64,000 nt of DNA from positions 30,082 to 94,081 of the forward strand of contig MHBI01000118.1 in NCBI GenBank assembly GCA_001804815.1, in the 5' to 3' direction. Of the stretch, positions 1 through 8,775 are shown piece by piece; position 1 is the stretch's first letter, and each line of letters starts with the position of its first letter. The DNA is from Lentisphaerae bacterium GWF2_50_93 (GTDB taxonomy: Bacteria; Verrucomicrobiota; Lentisphaeria; Victivallales; GWF2-50-93). Made by a program: the position numbers and the translations under genes. Under the pieces are notes generated by a model. It did no database searches. It was not told the origin of the DNA and worked only from the letters and a program-made list of their open reading frames with translations.

Positions 1-85
1 CTAATAAATGATACTTTATTTCTACCTAACAGACTTAACTGATGTTATTTTGCGTGTTATTCTCTAATAATAAATAGTTTAGCAA

Positions 86-186
86 TCCCCGGGGATGAAG
101 AACATAGGGTGAAGAACACTCAAAATACAATCTCTATAGATCCCCGGGGATGAAGAACACTTAGATGAAGAACAAAAGAAGAACAC
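86..186. repeat. Clustered degenerate repeats containing GAAGAACA
   Basis: The 19-base word TCCCCGGGGATGAAGAACA occurs at 86-104 and again at 141-159. Shorter copies of the GAAGAACA core lie at about 111-118, 167-174 and 178-185. CCCCGGGG is itself a palindrome. A separate hairpin, GCCAGCA / TGCTGGC, follows at 193-210. The segment lies upstream of the LacI-type gene and carries no convincing ORF. Whether it is an operator array or a dispersed repeat is unknown. Confidence 0.5.
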
Positions 187-312
187 AAAAGAGCCAGCAA
201 GGGTGCTGGCGTTCCAAGTTTAAGAAAGACTGACCTACATGGCAGCAACGAATTCTTCAATTTTCTCATTTGATCACTTTGACATGCCAGTTTCCTGGTA
301 TATCTTACAATT

Positions 313-328
313 GATTGAACGGTCAATC
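313..328. promoter_or_regulatory. Candidate operator upstream of the LacI-type gene
   Basis: GATTGA-ACGG-TCAATC is a perfect 6-bp inverted repeat 25 bases before the preferred start codon at 353. ATCAAT half-sites continue at 331-340. LacI-family regulators usually bind such palindromes and often regulate themselves, so this is a plausible autoregulatory site. That role is inferred from position only. Confidence 0.3.
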
Positions 329-352
329 TTATCAATCAATACTGAGGATGGA

Positions 353-1339
353 ATGAAGGACGGAACAGCCACATCAAGAAGCAGAAGATCCGAAGATGCC
401 GGCAGGATCACCATTGGCAGGATCGCCGAATTGAGCGGTACTTCCAAGCAGGTGGTTTCCAGCATCCTCGGCGGAGGCAGTTCCAGCTCGCGTTTCAGCC
501 GCAAGACATTCAGCAGGGTCACCGGCATCGCCAGGAAATTCAACTACCGTCCGAACAGGACATCGGTAAATCTCGTATCCGGCCGGCACGGTTCGATCAC
601 AGTCCTCTTCAAAAGCTTCTACAAGATCCCGTTCAACGCCGTCAACTTCCTGATCCGCCACGCTGAAAGCTACGGACAGACAGTCAACTTCGAGATCATG
701 AAGGACGACGCACTCCCGCGCTGCATATCGGAGAATTCTTCTGACGGTATAATTCTTTTCGAAGACGTCGATGCGTCGATTCTCAGTACGCTGGAAAGGT
801 ACGGGGTTCCTCATGTCCTCGTCAACACCGGTATCAGGAACCAGCCTAATTCCATAACGTTCGACGAGGAAGGCCTGGTTAGGTCCGCAATGAAATATTT
901 CTCGGATTCAGGCAAGAAGAACCCTGTTTTTACAAGCGGCGACCTGGAATTGTATTGGAACAGGGCGAGACTTGACACAGCACTTTCGGGATATGCCGGG
1001 TTCGGTCTCAAAAGACCAATAATCCTTGAAACTCCAAGTGTGAAAGATCCCGTCGTCGCACTTGAAAGGATATTCGCGGACAATCCCCAAGCCGACTGTC
1101 TTTTCATCGGCGAGGAGTTCAACAGGTATGCAATACTGGTTGACAGGCTGTGCAGAAGCAGGGATATCAGGATTGCATATGTGTTCTCCGCCTTCAACCA
1201 TTATAATTTCCCTGTGGCTGACTTCTCAGTTGAACAGAAGGAGGTTCCTGAAAAGGCGGTAGGGCTTCTGAATCAGATAATCAACGGTGAAAAACCTTCC
1301 GGCCCGTTCAGGATGCCATATAACATGAGGCTGCCATGA
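353..1339 (+). CDS. LacI-family transcriptional regulator
   Basis: This DNA-binding regulator probably responds to a sugar. The N-terminus carries a LacI-type helix-turn-helix (ITIGRIAELSGTSKQVVSSI, about residues 19-38) and a hinge-like NYRPN motif. The rest resembles a periplasmic-binding-protein-like effector domain with weak conservation. I prefer ATG 353, which has GAGGA at 344-348. The same frame is open back to an ATG at 239, but that stretch is AT-rich, has no ribosome-binding site and contains a palindrome that looks like an operator. The stop overlaps nothing, and a pseudopilin gene starts 68 bases later. The regulator likely controls the pseudopilin and glycoside hydrolase genes downstream. 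Family call is solid; the ligand is unknown. Confidence 0.8.
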   Translation: MKDGTATSRSRRSEDAGRITIGRIAELSGTSKQVVSSILGGGSSSSRFSRKTFSRVTGIARKFNYRPNRTSVNLVSGRHGSITVLFKSFYKIPFNAVNFLIRHAESYGQTVNFEIMKDDALPRCISENSSDGIILFEDVDASILSTLERYGVPHVLVNTGIRNQPNSITFDEEGLVRSAMKYFSDSGKKNPVFTSGDLELYWNRARLDTALSGYAGFGLKRPIILETPSVKDPVVALERIFADNPQADCLFIGEEFNRYAILVDRLCRSRDIRIAYVFSAFNHYNFPVADFSVEQKEVPEKAVGLLNQIINGEKPSGPFRMPYNMRLP

Positions 1340-1359
1340 AGACAATCAGAAATTGCATA

Positions 1360-1388
1360 TTGCCTGCCTGTGGTAATTCTGATAAAAT
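1360..1388 (+). promoter_or_regulatory. Candidate sigma-70 promoter for the first pseudopilin
   Basis: TTGCCT (1360-1365) and TAAAAT (1383-1388) are separated by 17 bases and lie just before the ribosome-binding site of the gene at 1408. The implied leader is very short (about 13 bases), which makes this only a moderate candidate. Confidence 0.3.
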
Positions 1389-1407
1389 GACAAATGGAGT
1401 CATTCAA

Positions 1408-2100
1408 ATGAAAAACAAGTTCACTTTGATAGAATTACTCGTCGTAATTGCGATAATCGCAATTCTTGCCGCAATGCTGCTGCCTGCGCTGAAGAATGCA
1501 AAGGATACTGCCAGCGCCACCCTGTGCAGGAGCAATCTCAGGCAGTCAGGTCTTGCCGGAATGAACTATGCCTACGACAACAACAACTGGTTCTACGAAT
1601 GTTATGACAACTGGCATGGCTGGTCGAGTCTTGTGATACAGTGCAATTATTTGAATGCAAAACCTGCAGTGGCGGTCTGCCCGTCGGAAATACCATTCGT
1701 CTACAATAATGTCTTCACAACATATGGCTCAGGATACCGGGTACATGAAAACGTATCCGGATTTACTTCAGCCGACAAGCCGTTCCCGAGCACTTCAATT
1801 TCATTTCCAAGCGGCACTACTGGAGCTCTCAGGAACATCAACATGATCAGGAAATCTGAGAAATACGTGTTCCTCCTGGACACATGGTCGGCGGGAACGA
1901 TATCGCAGATGTGCGATCCCCAGTCCACCGGGACCAACCAATGGGCATATCCTGCATTGAGGCATATGAGAACCTGCAATGCCGTAATGTGGGACCTTCA
2001 TGTCGAGTCCATGAATGCCGTGGATCTCAAGGATAAAAAATGGAACTCGGCATATATCGGAACTGCAGGCATATACCCAGGCAGTCCTAATCCGCTCTGA
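1408..2100 (+). CDS. Pseudopilin-like secreted protein (type IV pilin leader)
   Basis: The protein starts MKNKFTLIELLVV, a prepilin peptidase signal: charged leader, cleavage before the Phe of FTLIE, then a hydrophobic helix ending in a PALKNAK motif. The remaining 200 residues are Trp/Tyr-rich and contain paired cysteines. The C-terminus has the degenerate family signature HMRTCNAVMWDLH, where the usual H-x9-DG reads H-x9-DL. The start at 1408 has GGAG at 1396-1399; in-frame ATGs at 1336 and 1387 would put extra residues before the leader and are rejected. Such proteins are hugely expanded in Lentisphaerota and Planctomycetes. Their job is unproven. It lies next to a LacI-type regulator, a paralogue and a GH9 enzyme, which suggests a role in glycan handling at the surface. 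Confidence 0.85.
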   Translation: MKNKFTLIELLVVIAIIAILAAMLLPALKNAKDTASATLCRSNLRQSGLAGMNYAYDNNNWFYECYDNWHGWSSLVIQCNYLNAKPAVAVCPSEIPFVYNNVFTTYGSGYRVHENVSGFTSADKPFPSTSISFPSGTTGALRNINMIRKSEKYVFLLDTWSAGTISQMCDPQSTGTNQWAYPALRHMRTCNAVMWDLHVESMNAVDLKDKKWNSAYIGTAGIYPGSPNPL

Positions 2101-2108
2101 GTCAAAAT

Positions 2109-2160
2109 AAGTAAGGCGGTTTTTAAACCGCCAATTAATCGTCGGGTTAAAACCCGACAT
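2109..2160. repeat. Double-hairpin palindromic repeat (family copy 1)
   Basis: Two adjacent perfect hairpins are present: GGCGGTTTTTAAACCGCC at 2115-2132 and GTCGGGTTAAAACCCGAC at 2141-2158, preceded by AAGTAA. The same pair recurs at 38663-38714 and 51929-51977, there preceded by AAGTAG. The copy sits directly after a stop codon, so it may also terminate transcription, although the next gene reads the same way. Confidence 0.8.
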
Positions 2161-2184
2161 GCATGAAATGAGGCATATATCAAA

Positions 2185-2940
2185 ATGAGATCTAGGCATA
2201 ACAGGTTATTTTTCACGCTTATAGAATTACTCGTCGTCATTGCGATCATCGCAATTCTTGCCGCCATGATGCTTCCGGCACTAAAGAATGCCAAGGAGAC
2301 GGCAAAGTCCGCCGTATGCAAGAGCAATCTCAGGCAGTCATCCCTCGCCGAGATGGCATATGCCTTCGACAGCGACAGTTTTGTCTATGAGAGCCTTGAA
2401 AACTGGTGGGGCTGGTCCTACCGGCTTGTCGAAAACAATTATCTCAACAAGAATCCTGCCGTCGCCGTCTGTCCGTCAGACACACCCTACAGCTACAAGG
2501 ACGTGTACTGCACCTACGGGGCTGGATATGCGGTCAATGAAAACATGAGTTATGCGCCGATCGGCTGGCCTACTTTCCCAGGCAAGGATAAACCTTACCC
2601 GAACATTACCGTGCAGTGGGGGCCCAACACCTATGATCTGGCATACCTGAGGAATATCAACAGGATAGGCAAACCTGAAAAATATATTGCGCTGATGGAT
2701 ACATGGTCTCAGGGGAATTCACTGCCGGAGAAACACCAGTCATGCAATCCCCAGTCGACGACAGTCAGCAATTGCTGGGCTTATCCCACGAGAAGACATA
2801 TGAGAGCCTGTAATTCGGTGATGTGGGACGGACACGTCGAATCACTGGACGCCCAGGGGCTCAAGGACAGGTGCTGGTTTGCCTCGTATGTCGGCTCCGG
2901 AGGAATATACGCCGGAGCAAGCGCCCCGATATTGCACTGA
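2185..2940 (+). CDS. Pseudopilin-like secreted protein with H-x9-DG tail
   Basis: This is a paralogue of the preceding gene. It has a short charged leader, then FFTLIELLVVIAIIAILAAM, then PALKNAKETAKSAVCKSN and a Trp-rich region (ENWWGWSYRL). The C-terminal HMRACNSVMWDGHVES fits the H-x9-DG processing-associated signature exactly (H, nine residues, DG). The two paralogues share long blocks (CKSNLRQS, AVAVCPS, SCNPQST/NWAYP-type), so they arose by tandem duplication. The start at 2185 has GAGG at 2170-2173, a long spacer. It sits 124 bases before the GH9 gene and probably shares its regulation. Function beyond export and membrane anchoring by the type IV pilus/type II secretion machinery is unknown. 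Confidence 0.85.
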   Translation: MRSRHNRLFFTLIELLVVIAIIAILAAMMLPALKNAKETAKSAVCKSNLRQSSLAEMAYAFDSDSFVYESLENWWGWSYRLVENNYLNKNPAVAVCPSDTPYSYKDVYCTYGAGYAVNENMSYAPIGWPTFPGKDKPYPNITVQWGPNTYDLAYLRNINRIGKPEKYIALMDTWSQGNSLPEKHQSCNPQSTTVSNCWAYPTRRHMRACNSVMWDGHVESLDAQGLKDRCWFASYVGSGGIYAGASAPILH

Positions 2941-2964
2941 TGGGAGTGTGTCATCCCACAGGAT

Positions 2965-3007
2965 GACGGATTAATGGATTTTTGGATTACTGGATAATTG
3001 GGGTTGG
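2965..3007. repeat. GGATT-phased repeat before the GH9 gene
   Basis: The stretch repeats GGATT/TGGAT units (GGATTAATGGATTTTTGG then GGATTACTGGATAATTGG). Similar tracts, with an inverted CCAATCATCC-type half, stand directly before the genes at 10726 and 12141. It is non-coding. Confidence 0.5.
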
Positions 3008-3064
3008 GTTCAAGAAGTCCATAGATACTGGATTTTATCAATAAAATATCAAGGAGATGCAAAG

Positions 3065-6000
3065 ATGATTCGAGTTCTCTGCCGTAGCTGCGGAATATTT
3101 ATTTTTGCAGCTGTCCTGATGGTCCAGTTCAACATTCATGCGCAGCAGGCGCCGAAAGCCGATGAACAATTCGTGATCAGCGAGTTCGATGCTCCTTTCC
3201 TTTTTTCCTATCTGTCATGGAAGGATCTTGTGAAGGTTGAAAATGGGAAGGCCGTACTGAAAGGAATTAAGTGCGACGGCGGAGCCGGCATCAATGCGAC
3301 ATTGGATCTCTCATCACACGCCACCAAATCGCCTGCATTAAAATTCAGGTCCAGGGCTGAAAACAGCGCGAAGTCGATCAGGATGATCCTTGTCGACGCC
3401 GACGGCAGGAGCGGGCTCTGGGAATTCGCCATTCCAAAGGCCGAGGAGAACTTTACCATTGTGACCCCGAAAGGCTGTGTTCCGTTGACAAAGCCGAACA
3501 TCCTGGAGAACAAGAAGAATCCTGACAATCCCGGTGTGCTGGATCTCGCACGTATCACACAATACCAGCTGCTCGGTGACTGGGGGAAGGGAGTTATCGA
3601 CGTGGAAGTGGATGCCGTAGTCCTGGTTGCTCCTGATGCGAAGCTGCTTGCCGAACGCGAGGCTTATGCGAAACAGGAGGCCGATGCCGCCGCGCTCAAG
3701 GCTAAACGTGATGCCGAGGAGAAGGAACGCACAGCCAAGGCACGCGAGGAGATGATAAAGAAATACAGCGTCCGCTCTGACCGCTCGCCCGGAGTCGTTC
3801 TTGTCTCCATTGCCGCACCTGATATTCTTTCCCTGACGATCGAAGCGCAGAAAATCGGAAATGTGAAGTTTTCAAAGTACGAGCCTCAGGATGGAGACGT
3901 GAAGAAGGATGAGAAATGGAGCGATGGAACAGTCCGGCGCGCCAAGCTTGTCCGAGGAGGGAAGGAAATCGGCTGGCTCCAGGGGGAAAAACAGGAATGG
4001 TTCTCGACCTTCGAGTCAATCGAGGGCGATCCCCTCCTGGAGTTCCACGCCGACAATCCGGAAAACTATACTATCACATCATTGGACGACGATGCCTATA
4101 AGGCCGGCGTCAAACCGCTGGCGGCATACCGCAAGAGCATGCCCATCGACTGGCAGTTGTCAGGCGAAACAAATTTTCCCATGCGGCACACGGTCTATCT
4201 CAAGGCTGCCAAACCTTTCATTCCTGGAAAGACATATTCGATTTCAATAAACGCCCTGAATGTCAAAAATCCGGATCTGACCTTCAAGGCTGACCTGCAG
4301 AATGCCAGAAGCGAATCAGTGCACGCCAACCAGATCGGTTATCGTCCTGATGATCCGGCGAAACGGGCGTTTCTTTCTGTCTGGCTCGGTACTGGAGGCC
4401 CATGCAAATTCCCGGAAGGCATGAAGTTCTCAATCCTTCAGGCTGCGGACGGCAAGGCGGTCTTTTCCGGGAATCTTGAACGCATTCTTGAAGTCGGCGG
4501 CAAGGAGGATCTATACAATAAAGGCCAGAAGAATTTCAGCAATACGGAAGTCTGGAGGATGGATTTCAGCGATTTCAAGATTCCGGGAAGCTACCGGGTC
4601 TTTGTGGATGGAATCGGATGCAGCTATCCGTTCGAGATCGGGAATGCGGCATGGGAGAAGGCTTTCCTGTTCCAGATGAAGGGCCTTTACAACAACCGCA
4701 GCGGAATCGAACTTGGGCCTCCGTATACCGACTTTAAGAAGCCACGCGATTTCAATCCTGCGGATGGCGCAGCAGTCACCCGTTCGACTTATGATGTCCT
4801 CGTCAACGGAAATGAGGATTTCGAAGGGATCGTAAAGGGCGACACAGGCGAGGCGGTAAAGGACGCCTGGGGCGGCTATCACGACGCCGGCGACTGGAAT
4901 CCGCGCCGAGTCACGCACATGAAGACAACTATGGCGCAGCTGGAAATGGTTGAACTTTACCCGAAATATTTCAATTCCCTGAAACTAAATATTCCGCCGA
5001 TGGATGGGGTGCCGGACATCATCACGGAAGCACTCTTTGAGATTGATTGTTTCAAGAGGCTTCAGCTTCCCGACGGTGGAATACCGTATGGAATCGAGAC
5101 AAAGGGAGATCCCGCTCCGGGAGAGCTCAGCTGGCTTACTTCCCAGCATGCATATGTGACCGCACCCAACATCCGCGACTCATGGTTCTACGCGTCTGTT
5201 GCGGCACGCGCGGCCAAAGTCCTGAAGCCTATAAAACCGGAACTCGCTAAAGTCTATGAGGACAGCGCGGTCAAGGCGTTCAACTGGGCGGAAGCAGATT
5301 ATGCGAAAAGGACTGCCGACGGAACGCTGTCAAAGCTCAAGGAAGTCTGGGTCGCGACCGATGCAAGGAATCTTTCAGCACTGATCCTCTATGATATTAC
5401 AGGCGACAAGAAATACCATGATGTCTTCCTGCAGTCCACCTGCCTGAAAGATCCGAAGGCCGACGTCTTCTGGTGGGGGAAACATGTCCAGTGCGACGCG
5501 GCGTTCCTATATGCAAGGATGGATGATGCAAAGACTGATCCTGAAATCAAGAAGAACGCCCTGGCGGCCGTCGTCAAGCAGGCCGACAAATCACTCGCAT
5601 ACGCTTCAGGCAACGCCTACAATCTGACTTCGATGGACAAGGGAAGGCCTATGTTCATGGGCTTTTTCAGCACATCGGGGGGAACGGAGCTGGCACGCGC
5701 GCATTTTCTGACAGGAAAGGAAGAATACCTCAGGGGAGCTGTACAGTCATGCCAGTTCCAGTCGGGCTGCAATCCGAACAACCTTGTGTATACGACCGGA
5801 CTGGGTGCGAATCCCGTAAAACATCCGCTCCATCTGGATTCACGTTCAAGCGGTCAGCCCGTGCCAGCCGGATTTACAGTGTTTGGAAATATCGACTACT
5901 GGAACTGGAAGGGCGGTTTCTTCGACTGGCCTATCGCCCAGCATTTGAGCAAGCCTAACGTATGCTGGCCCAATCCATATGACTGGCCGTTGACGGAAGC

Positions 6001-6100
6001 ATACTTCGACATATTCCTGTTCGTGTCAATGAACGAGTTCGTCGTGGATACCTGGGCACCGAACGTGTTCGTATGGGGATATCTGTCGGCACGGAAATGA
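3065..6100 (+). CDS. Secreted glycoside hydrolase family 9 enzyme (cellulase-like)
   Basis: This large secreted glycosidase would cleave beta-glucan-type chains outside the cell or in the periplasm. Residues 1-27 form a signal peptide. Residues 30-195 look like a carbohydrate-binding-like beta domain. About 195-235 is a charged Ala/Lys/Glu-rich stretch likely to be a coiled coil. The cellulase N-terminal Ig-like domain starts at about 418 (HANQIGYRPDD). The GH9 catalytic domain follows, with the Asp pair of YHDAGDW at D607 and D610 and the likely acid Glu at E978 in WPLTEAYFD. AAGGAG at 3051-3056 supports the start. At 1011 residues it is longer than usual GH9 enzymes because of the N-terminal additions. 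True substrate may not be cellulose. Confidence 0.9.
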   Translation: MIRVLCRSCGIFIFAAVLMVQFNIHAQQAPKADEQFVISEFDAPFLFSYLSWKDLVKVENGKAVLKGIKCDGGAGINATLDLSSHATKSPALKFRSRAENSAKSIRMILVDADGRSGLWEFAIPKAEENFTIVTPKGCVPLTKPNILENKKNPDNPGVLDLARITQYQLLGDWGKGVIDVEVDAVVLVAPDAKLLAEREAYAKQEADAAALKAKRDAEEKERTAKAREEMIKKYSVRSDRSPGVVLVSIAAPDILSLTIEAQKIGNVKFSKYEPQDGDVKKDEKWSDGTVRRAKLVRGGKEIGWLQGEKQEWFSTFESIEGDPLLEFHADNPENYTITSLDDDAYKAGVKPLAAYRKSMPIDWQLSGETNFPMRHTVYLKAAKPFIPGKTYSISINALNVKNPDLTFKADLQNARSESVHANQIGYRPDDPAKRAFLSVWLGTGGPCKFPEGMKFSILQAADGKAVFSGNLERILEVGGKEDLYNKGQKNFSNTEVWRMDFSDFKIPGSYRVFVDGIGCSYPFEIGNAAWEKAFLFQMKGLYNNRSGIELGPPYTDFKKPRDFNPADGAAVTRSTYDVLVNGNEDFEGIVKGDTGEAVKDAWGGYHDAGDWNPRRVTHMKTTMAQLEMVELYPKYFNSLKLNIPPMDGVPDIITEALFEIDCFKRLQLPDGGIPYGIETKGDPAPGELSWLTSQHAYVTAPNIRDSWFYASVAARAAKVLKPIKPELAKVYEDSAVKAFNWAEADYAKRTADGTLSKLKEVWVATDARNLSALILYDITGDKKYHDVFLQSTCLKDPKADVFWWGKHVQCDAAFLYARMDDAKTDPEIKKNALAAVVKQADKSLAYASGNAYNLTSMDKGRPMFMGFFSTSGGTELARAHFLTGKEEYLRGAVQSCQFQSGCNPNNLVYTTGLGANPVKHPLHLDSRSSGQPVPAGFTVFGNIDYWNWKGGFFDWPIAQHLSKPNVCWPNPYDWPLTEAYFDIFLFVSMNEFVVDTWAPNVFVWGYLSARK

Positions 6101-6139
6101 TTTGCCGGTTGATCGATGCAATGGTATAATAAAGTTTTT

Positions 6140-6244
6140 AAGTAGGTACACCCCTTGGTCGCCTATGGCATCGCCGCAGGCGGGTAAACAAGACAATCCA
6201 TCCGCCGTGGCGGATTAAGATGGAGGGACGCGCTTGCCGCGTCC
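6140..6244. repeat. Composite palindromic repeats between GH9 and GH20 genes
   Basis: The 195-base gap holds several repeat units found elsewhere: AAGTAGGTAC at 6140-6149 (compare 31867), GGTCGCCTATGG...AGGCGGGTAAAC at 6157-6189 (compare 52012-52044), a hairpin TCCGCC-GT-GGCGGA at 6201-6214, and TGGAGGGACGCGCTTGCCGC from 6221 (compare inverted 60886-60905). The last forms a GGACGCG / CGCGTCC stem with loop CTTGC. No coding sequence is visible. Confidence 0.7.
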
Positions 6245-6295
6245 GTAAATTTGAATTACCTCATTAAATTGGTTTAACATATTAGGAGATTAAAA

Positions 6296-8062
6296 GTGAA
6301 ACCATCAGATTTGATGCTTTTCCCCCAGCCCGTAAAATGCGATATCGGCAAAGGCAAGATAAAAGTCCCGTCGACAATCACAGTCGGCGGCGCAGCCCAG
6401 AAATCAGTTGAAATGGTTTTCAAGAGGAAAGCGCTCATGGGCGACAGTGATTCATTCATCCGCTGTTCGTACGATTCATCGGTCAAAGGAGGTTTCGAGG
6501 GATATGCCATGGACATCAATCCGAAGGGGTTCATCTCCATCAGATCCTCTTCAGATACCGGAATCACGCATGCGCTAAGGACTGTATCGCAGCTTCTCAA
6601 AAGTTTTCCAAAGGAACTGCCCATTCTCAAGATCGAGGACTGGCCGGCATTCCCGGAACGCGGCGTCATGCTCGACATCTCCCGCGACCGCGTCCCGACA
6701 ATGAACACCCTGTTCCAGCTTGTCGACAAAATCGCCGAACTCAAGGGCAACCATCTGGAGCTCTACATCGAACACACCTTCGCATACAAGGGACACGAAA
6801 CCGTCTGGCGCGACGCTTCTCCTATTACTTCCGAAGAGATGATCATGCTCGACCGCTATTGCAGCGAACGCGGCGTTTCCCTCTGCGCCAACCAGAACGT
6901 GCTCGGCCATTTCGAAAGATGGCTCAAACATCCCCAGTACGCAGCTCTCGGGGAAATGGACCGTGGCCATTTCTACAGCATGTACTGGTATATAGAACCG
7001 AACACCCTCTGCGCTACCGACATGAAGGCGCGCAAGTTTGTCAAGGAACTCCTTGCCGAACTAATGCCTCTCTGTTCCGGCGATTATGTAAACATCGGCT
7101 GCGATGAGCCCTGGGATCTCGGCAAAGGCAGATCCAAGGCGGAAGTGGAGAAGCGCGGCAGGAACGCAGTCTATGGCGAACATGTTGCGGATGTCGCAGA
7201 ATTCGTCGTGAAAAACGGCAAACGCCCGTCATTCTGGGTGGATCCGGATTTCGGCAACAAGCGCAGCGAGATCCCCCCTCTCCCACCGGAACTCATCGGG
7301 AATGTATGGGGCTATGATGGAAATACAGATTTCAAGAACAGGCTCAAGAGCCTCGGTGAAGCCGGTCTCGACGCCTGGGTCTATCCTGGAGCCAACGGCT
7401 GGAACTCCTTCACAAGCAGGACCAATAACAGGAGGAAGAACCTGGAACTCGCCGCAACCGAAGGATCTGCGAATTCCGCAAAAGGATTCGTCATAACGGA
7501 ATGGGGTGACTGCGGACACAACCAGCAGTGGCCAGTCAGCCTTTTCGGAATGATGGACGGTGTAGCAGTCGCGTGGAGCGGAAAATCATATACCGATCCC
7601 GAAGCGGAAGCCAATCATGTATTCAACGAGCCAGCCTTAGGCAAATGGCTCTACAAGCTTGGTGAAGCCGACGACTGCGTAGTAACTGGAAATTCCAACT
7701 GTACTTTTGACGTATTCAGGAAGCCTTTCCTCAATCCTTCATTCCCGGGAAAACTTGAAGACTGGGAGAAGTGCTGCGCCAACTTTAAAGCGCTCCTGAA
7801 GAATATTCCCGCAAAGGATCCCCTTATAGCAAGGGAGTGCCGATTCGCTGCGGAACTCGCGCTCTGGAATGCCGAACGCGCCTTCCTCAACAAGAAGACA
7901 GGCGCCTCCACTCCACATGACATCCTGCACAAGCTCACGCTGAGGCTTTTGGATCTGATGGCTGAACACAAGGACCTCTGGATGGAAAGATCCCGCCCCG
8001 GCGGACTCTCCGACAGCTGCAACCAGACCTACATGCAGAGAATCCGCATGCAGTACGACTGA
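6296..8062 (+). CDS. GH20-type beta-N-acetylhexosaminidase-like protein
   Basis: This glycosidase probably removes terminal N-acetylhexosamine. It starts with GTG at 6296, preceded by AGGAG at 6284-6288. Residues 1-125 match the GH20 N-terminal alpha/beta domain (SSDTGITHALRTVSQLL). The TIM barrel begins with IEDWPAFPERGVMLDISRDR. The catalytic Asp-Glu pair is D270-E271 in VNIGCDEPWDL, where Asp positions the acetamido group and Glu is the acid. There is no signal peptide, unlike the GH9 neighbour, so it may act in the cytoplasm on imported fragments. At 588 residues it is somewhat long for a plain GH20, with an uncharacterised helical C-terminus. Substrate specificity is inferred from the family only. 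Confidence 0.8.
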   Translation: MKPSDLMLFPQPVKCDIGKGKIKVPSTITVGGAAQKSVEMVFKRKALMGDSDSFIRCSYDSSVKGGFEGYAMDINPKGFISIRSSSDTGITHALRTVSQLLKSFPKELPILKIEDWPAFPERGVMLDISRDRVPTMNTLFQLVDKIAELKGNHLELYIEHTFAYKGHETVWRDASPITSEEMIMLDRYCSERGVSLCANQNVLGHFERWLKHPQYAALGEMDRGHFYSMYWYIEPNTLCATDMKARKFVKELLAELMPLCSGDYVNIGCDEPWDLGKGRSKAEVEKRGRNAVYGEHVADVAEFVVKNGKRPSFWVDPDFGNKRSEIPPLPPELIGNVWGYDGNTDFKNRLKSLGEAGLDAWVYPGANGWNSFTSRTNNRRKNLELAATEGSANSAKGFVITEWGDCGHNQQWPVSLFGMMDGVAVAWSGKSYTDPEAEANHVFNEPALGKWLYKLGEADDCVVTGNSNCTFDVFRKPFLNPSFPGKLEDWEKCCANFKALLKNIPAKDPLIARECRFAAELALWNAERAFLNKKTGASTPHDILHKLTLRLLDLMAEHKDLWMERSRPGGLSDSCNQTYMQRIRMQYD

Positions 8063-8188
8063 TAAAAATCAGGAGACTGTTTTTATGACAGTGCAGCACA
8101 AACCGGTGCCATGCCAATGCCGTTAACCTAAGACATAACTAATTAACTACCTGCGCGTTGCGTGCATATGCAAATCCTGAAGGGATTG

Positions 8189-8350
8189 AGTAATATAGCC
8201 TGTGGTTTCAACCACAGGACATATATAAAAAAATGATTCGTCCTGTAGGGACGGAGTATACTCTGCCCCTTCAGGGCAAAATAATTTTTGGGATCCTATA
8301 CCTATGGTTGAAACCATAGGCTTTATTACCTAACGCATTCCATGCGTAAA
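8189..8350. repeat. Palindromic repeat cluster with paired CCTRTGG hairpins
   Basis: The gap after the GH20 gene holds CCTGTGGTTTCAACCACAGG at 8199-8218 and, inverted, CCTATGGTTGAAACCATAGG at 8301-8320. Both are flanked outward by GTAATA-AGCC. A third copy lies at 39039-39058. The G-C to A-T change is compensated in both arms. Small hairpins (CGTCC-TGTA-GGGACG, AACGC..GCGT) lie between and beside them. No gene is visible from 8063 to 8364. Confidence 0.7.
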
Positions 8351-8364
8351 GATAAAAATACACA

Positions 8365-8693
8365 TCAGGGATTAAGCGGCTTGATGATCTCATTGCCTTT
8401 CATCGATATTTTGACGATATCCTTAGAATCCAGTTTCATTTTCATTAGGTCGACCGAGCGGATCTGGCTGTTGTCGTAAGTGCGGAAATAGTAGCTCTTT
8501 GACTTCAGGTCGCTTGCACTCGTCCATGTGGTGTAGTCGGCGAGGATATTGCCGTGCTCGTCCTTCTTTCCGTCGCGTGACGAGCCTTTTGGGATATCAA
8601 AATTGTTCAGGATATGAAAAGCCTGGAGTATGGATTGTCGTGGACGTTGAGTTTCCCTTTTTCAGGCTGCTGTATTTGATCATAATATAGCAT
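8365..8693 (-). pseudogene. Choloylglycine hydrolase / linear amide hydrolase remnant
   Basis: Reading the minus strand from 8693, one frame gives KGKLNVHDNPYS, the central part of the family. After about 8630 a second frame gives AFHILNNFDIPKGSS, then DYTTWTSASDLKSK, SYYFRTYDNSQIR, and ends KPLNP before the stop at 8365. These blocks match the C-terminal part of choloylglycine hydrolase-type Ntn hydrolases (penicillin acylase / bile salt hydrolase relatives). The catalytic N-terminal Cys region is missing. About 100 residues normally found between the two blocks are also gone, and the frame shifts at the junction. It is therefore a decayed gene with an internal deletion. Identification is from recalled family motifs. 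Confidence 0.7.
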
Positions 8694-8775
8694 TTTGATT
8701 CGATTGCCCAAACACTATTTACCGGCTACATTACTGGGTACATATTTATGTCTTTATAGAGCATGGATTTATTTT

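Noticed and set aside
239..352. N-terminal extension of the LacI-type regulator
   Set aside because: AT-rich, no ribosome-binding site at 239, and it contains an operator-like palindrome; the helix-turn-helix normally lies close to the N-terminus.
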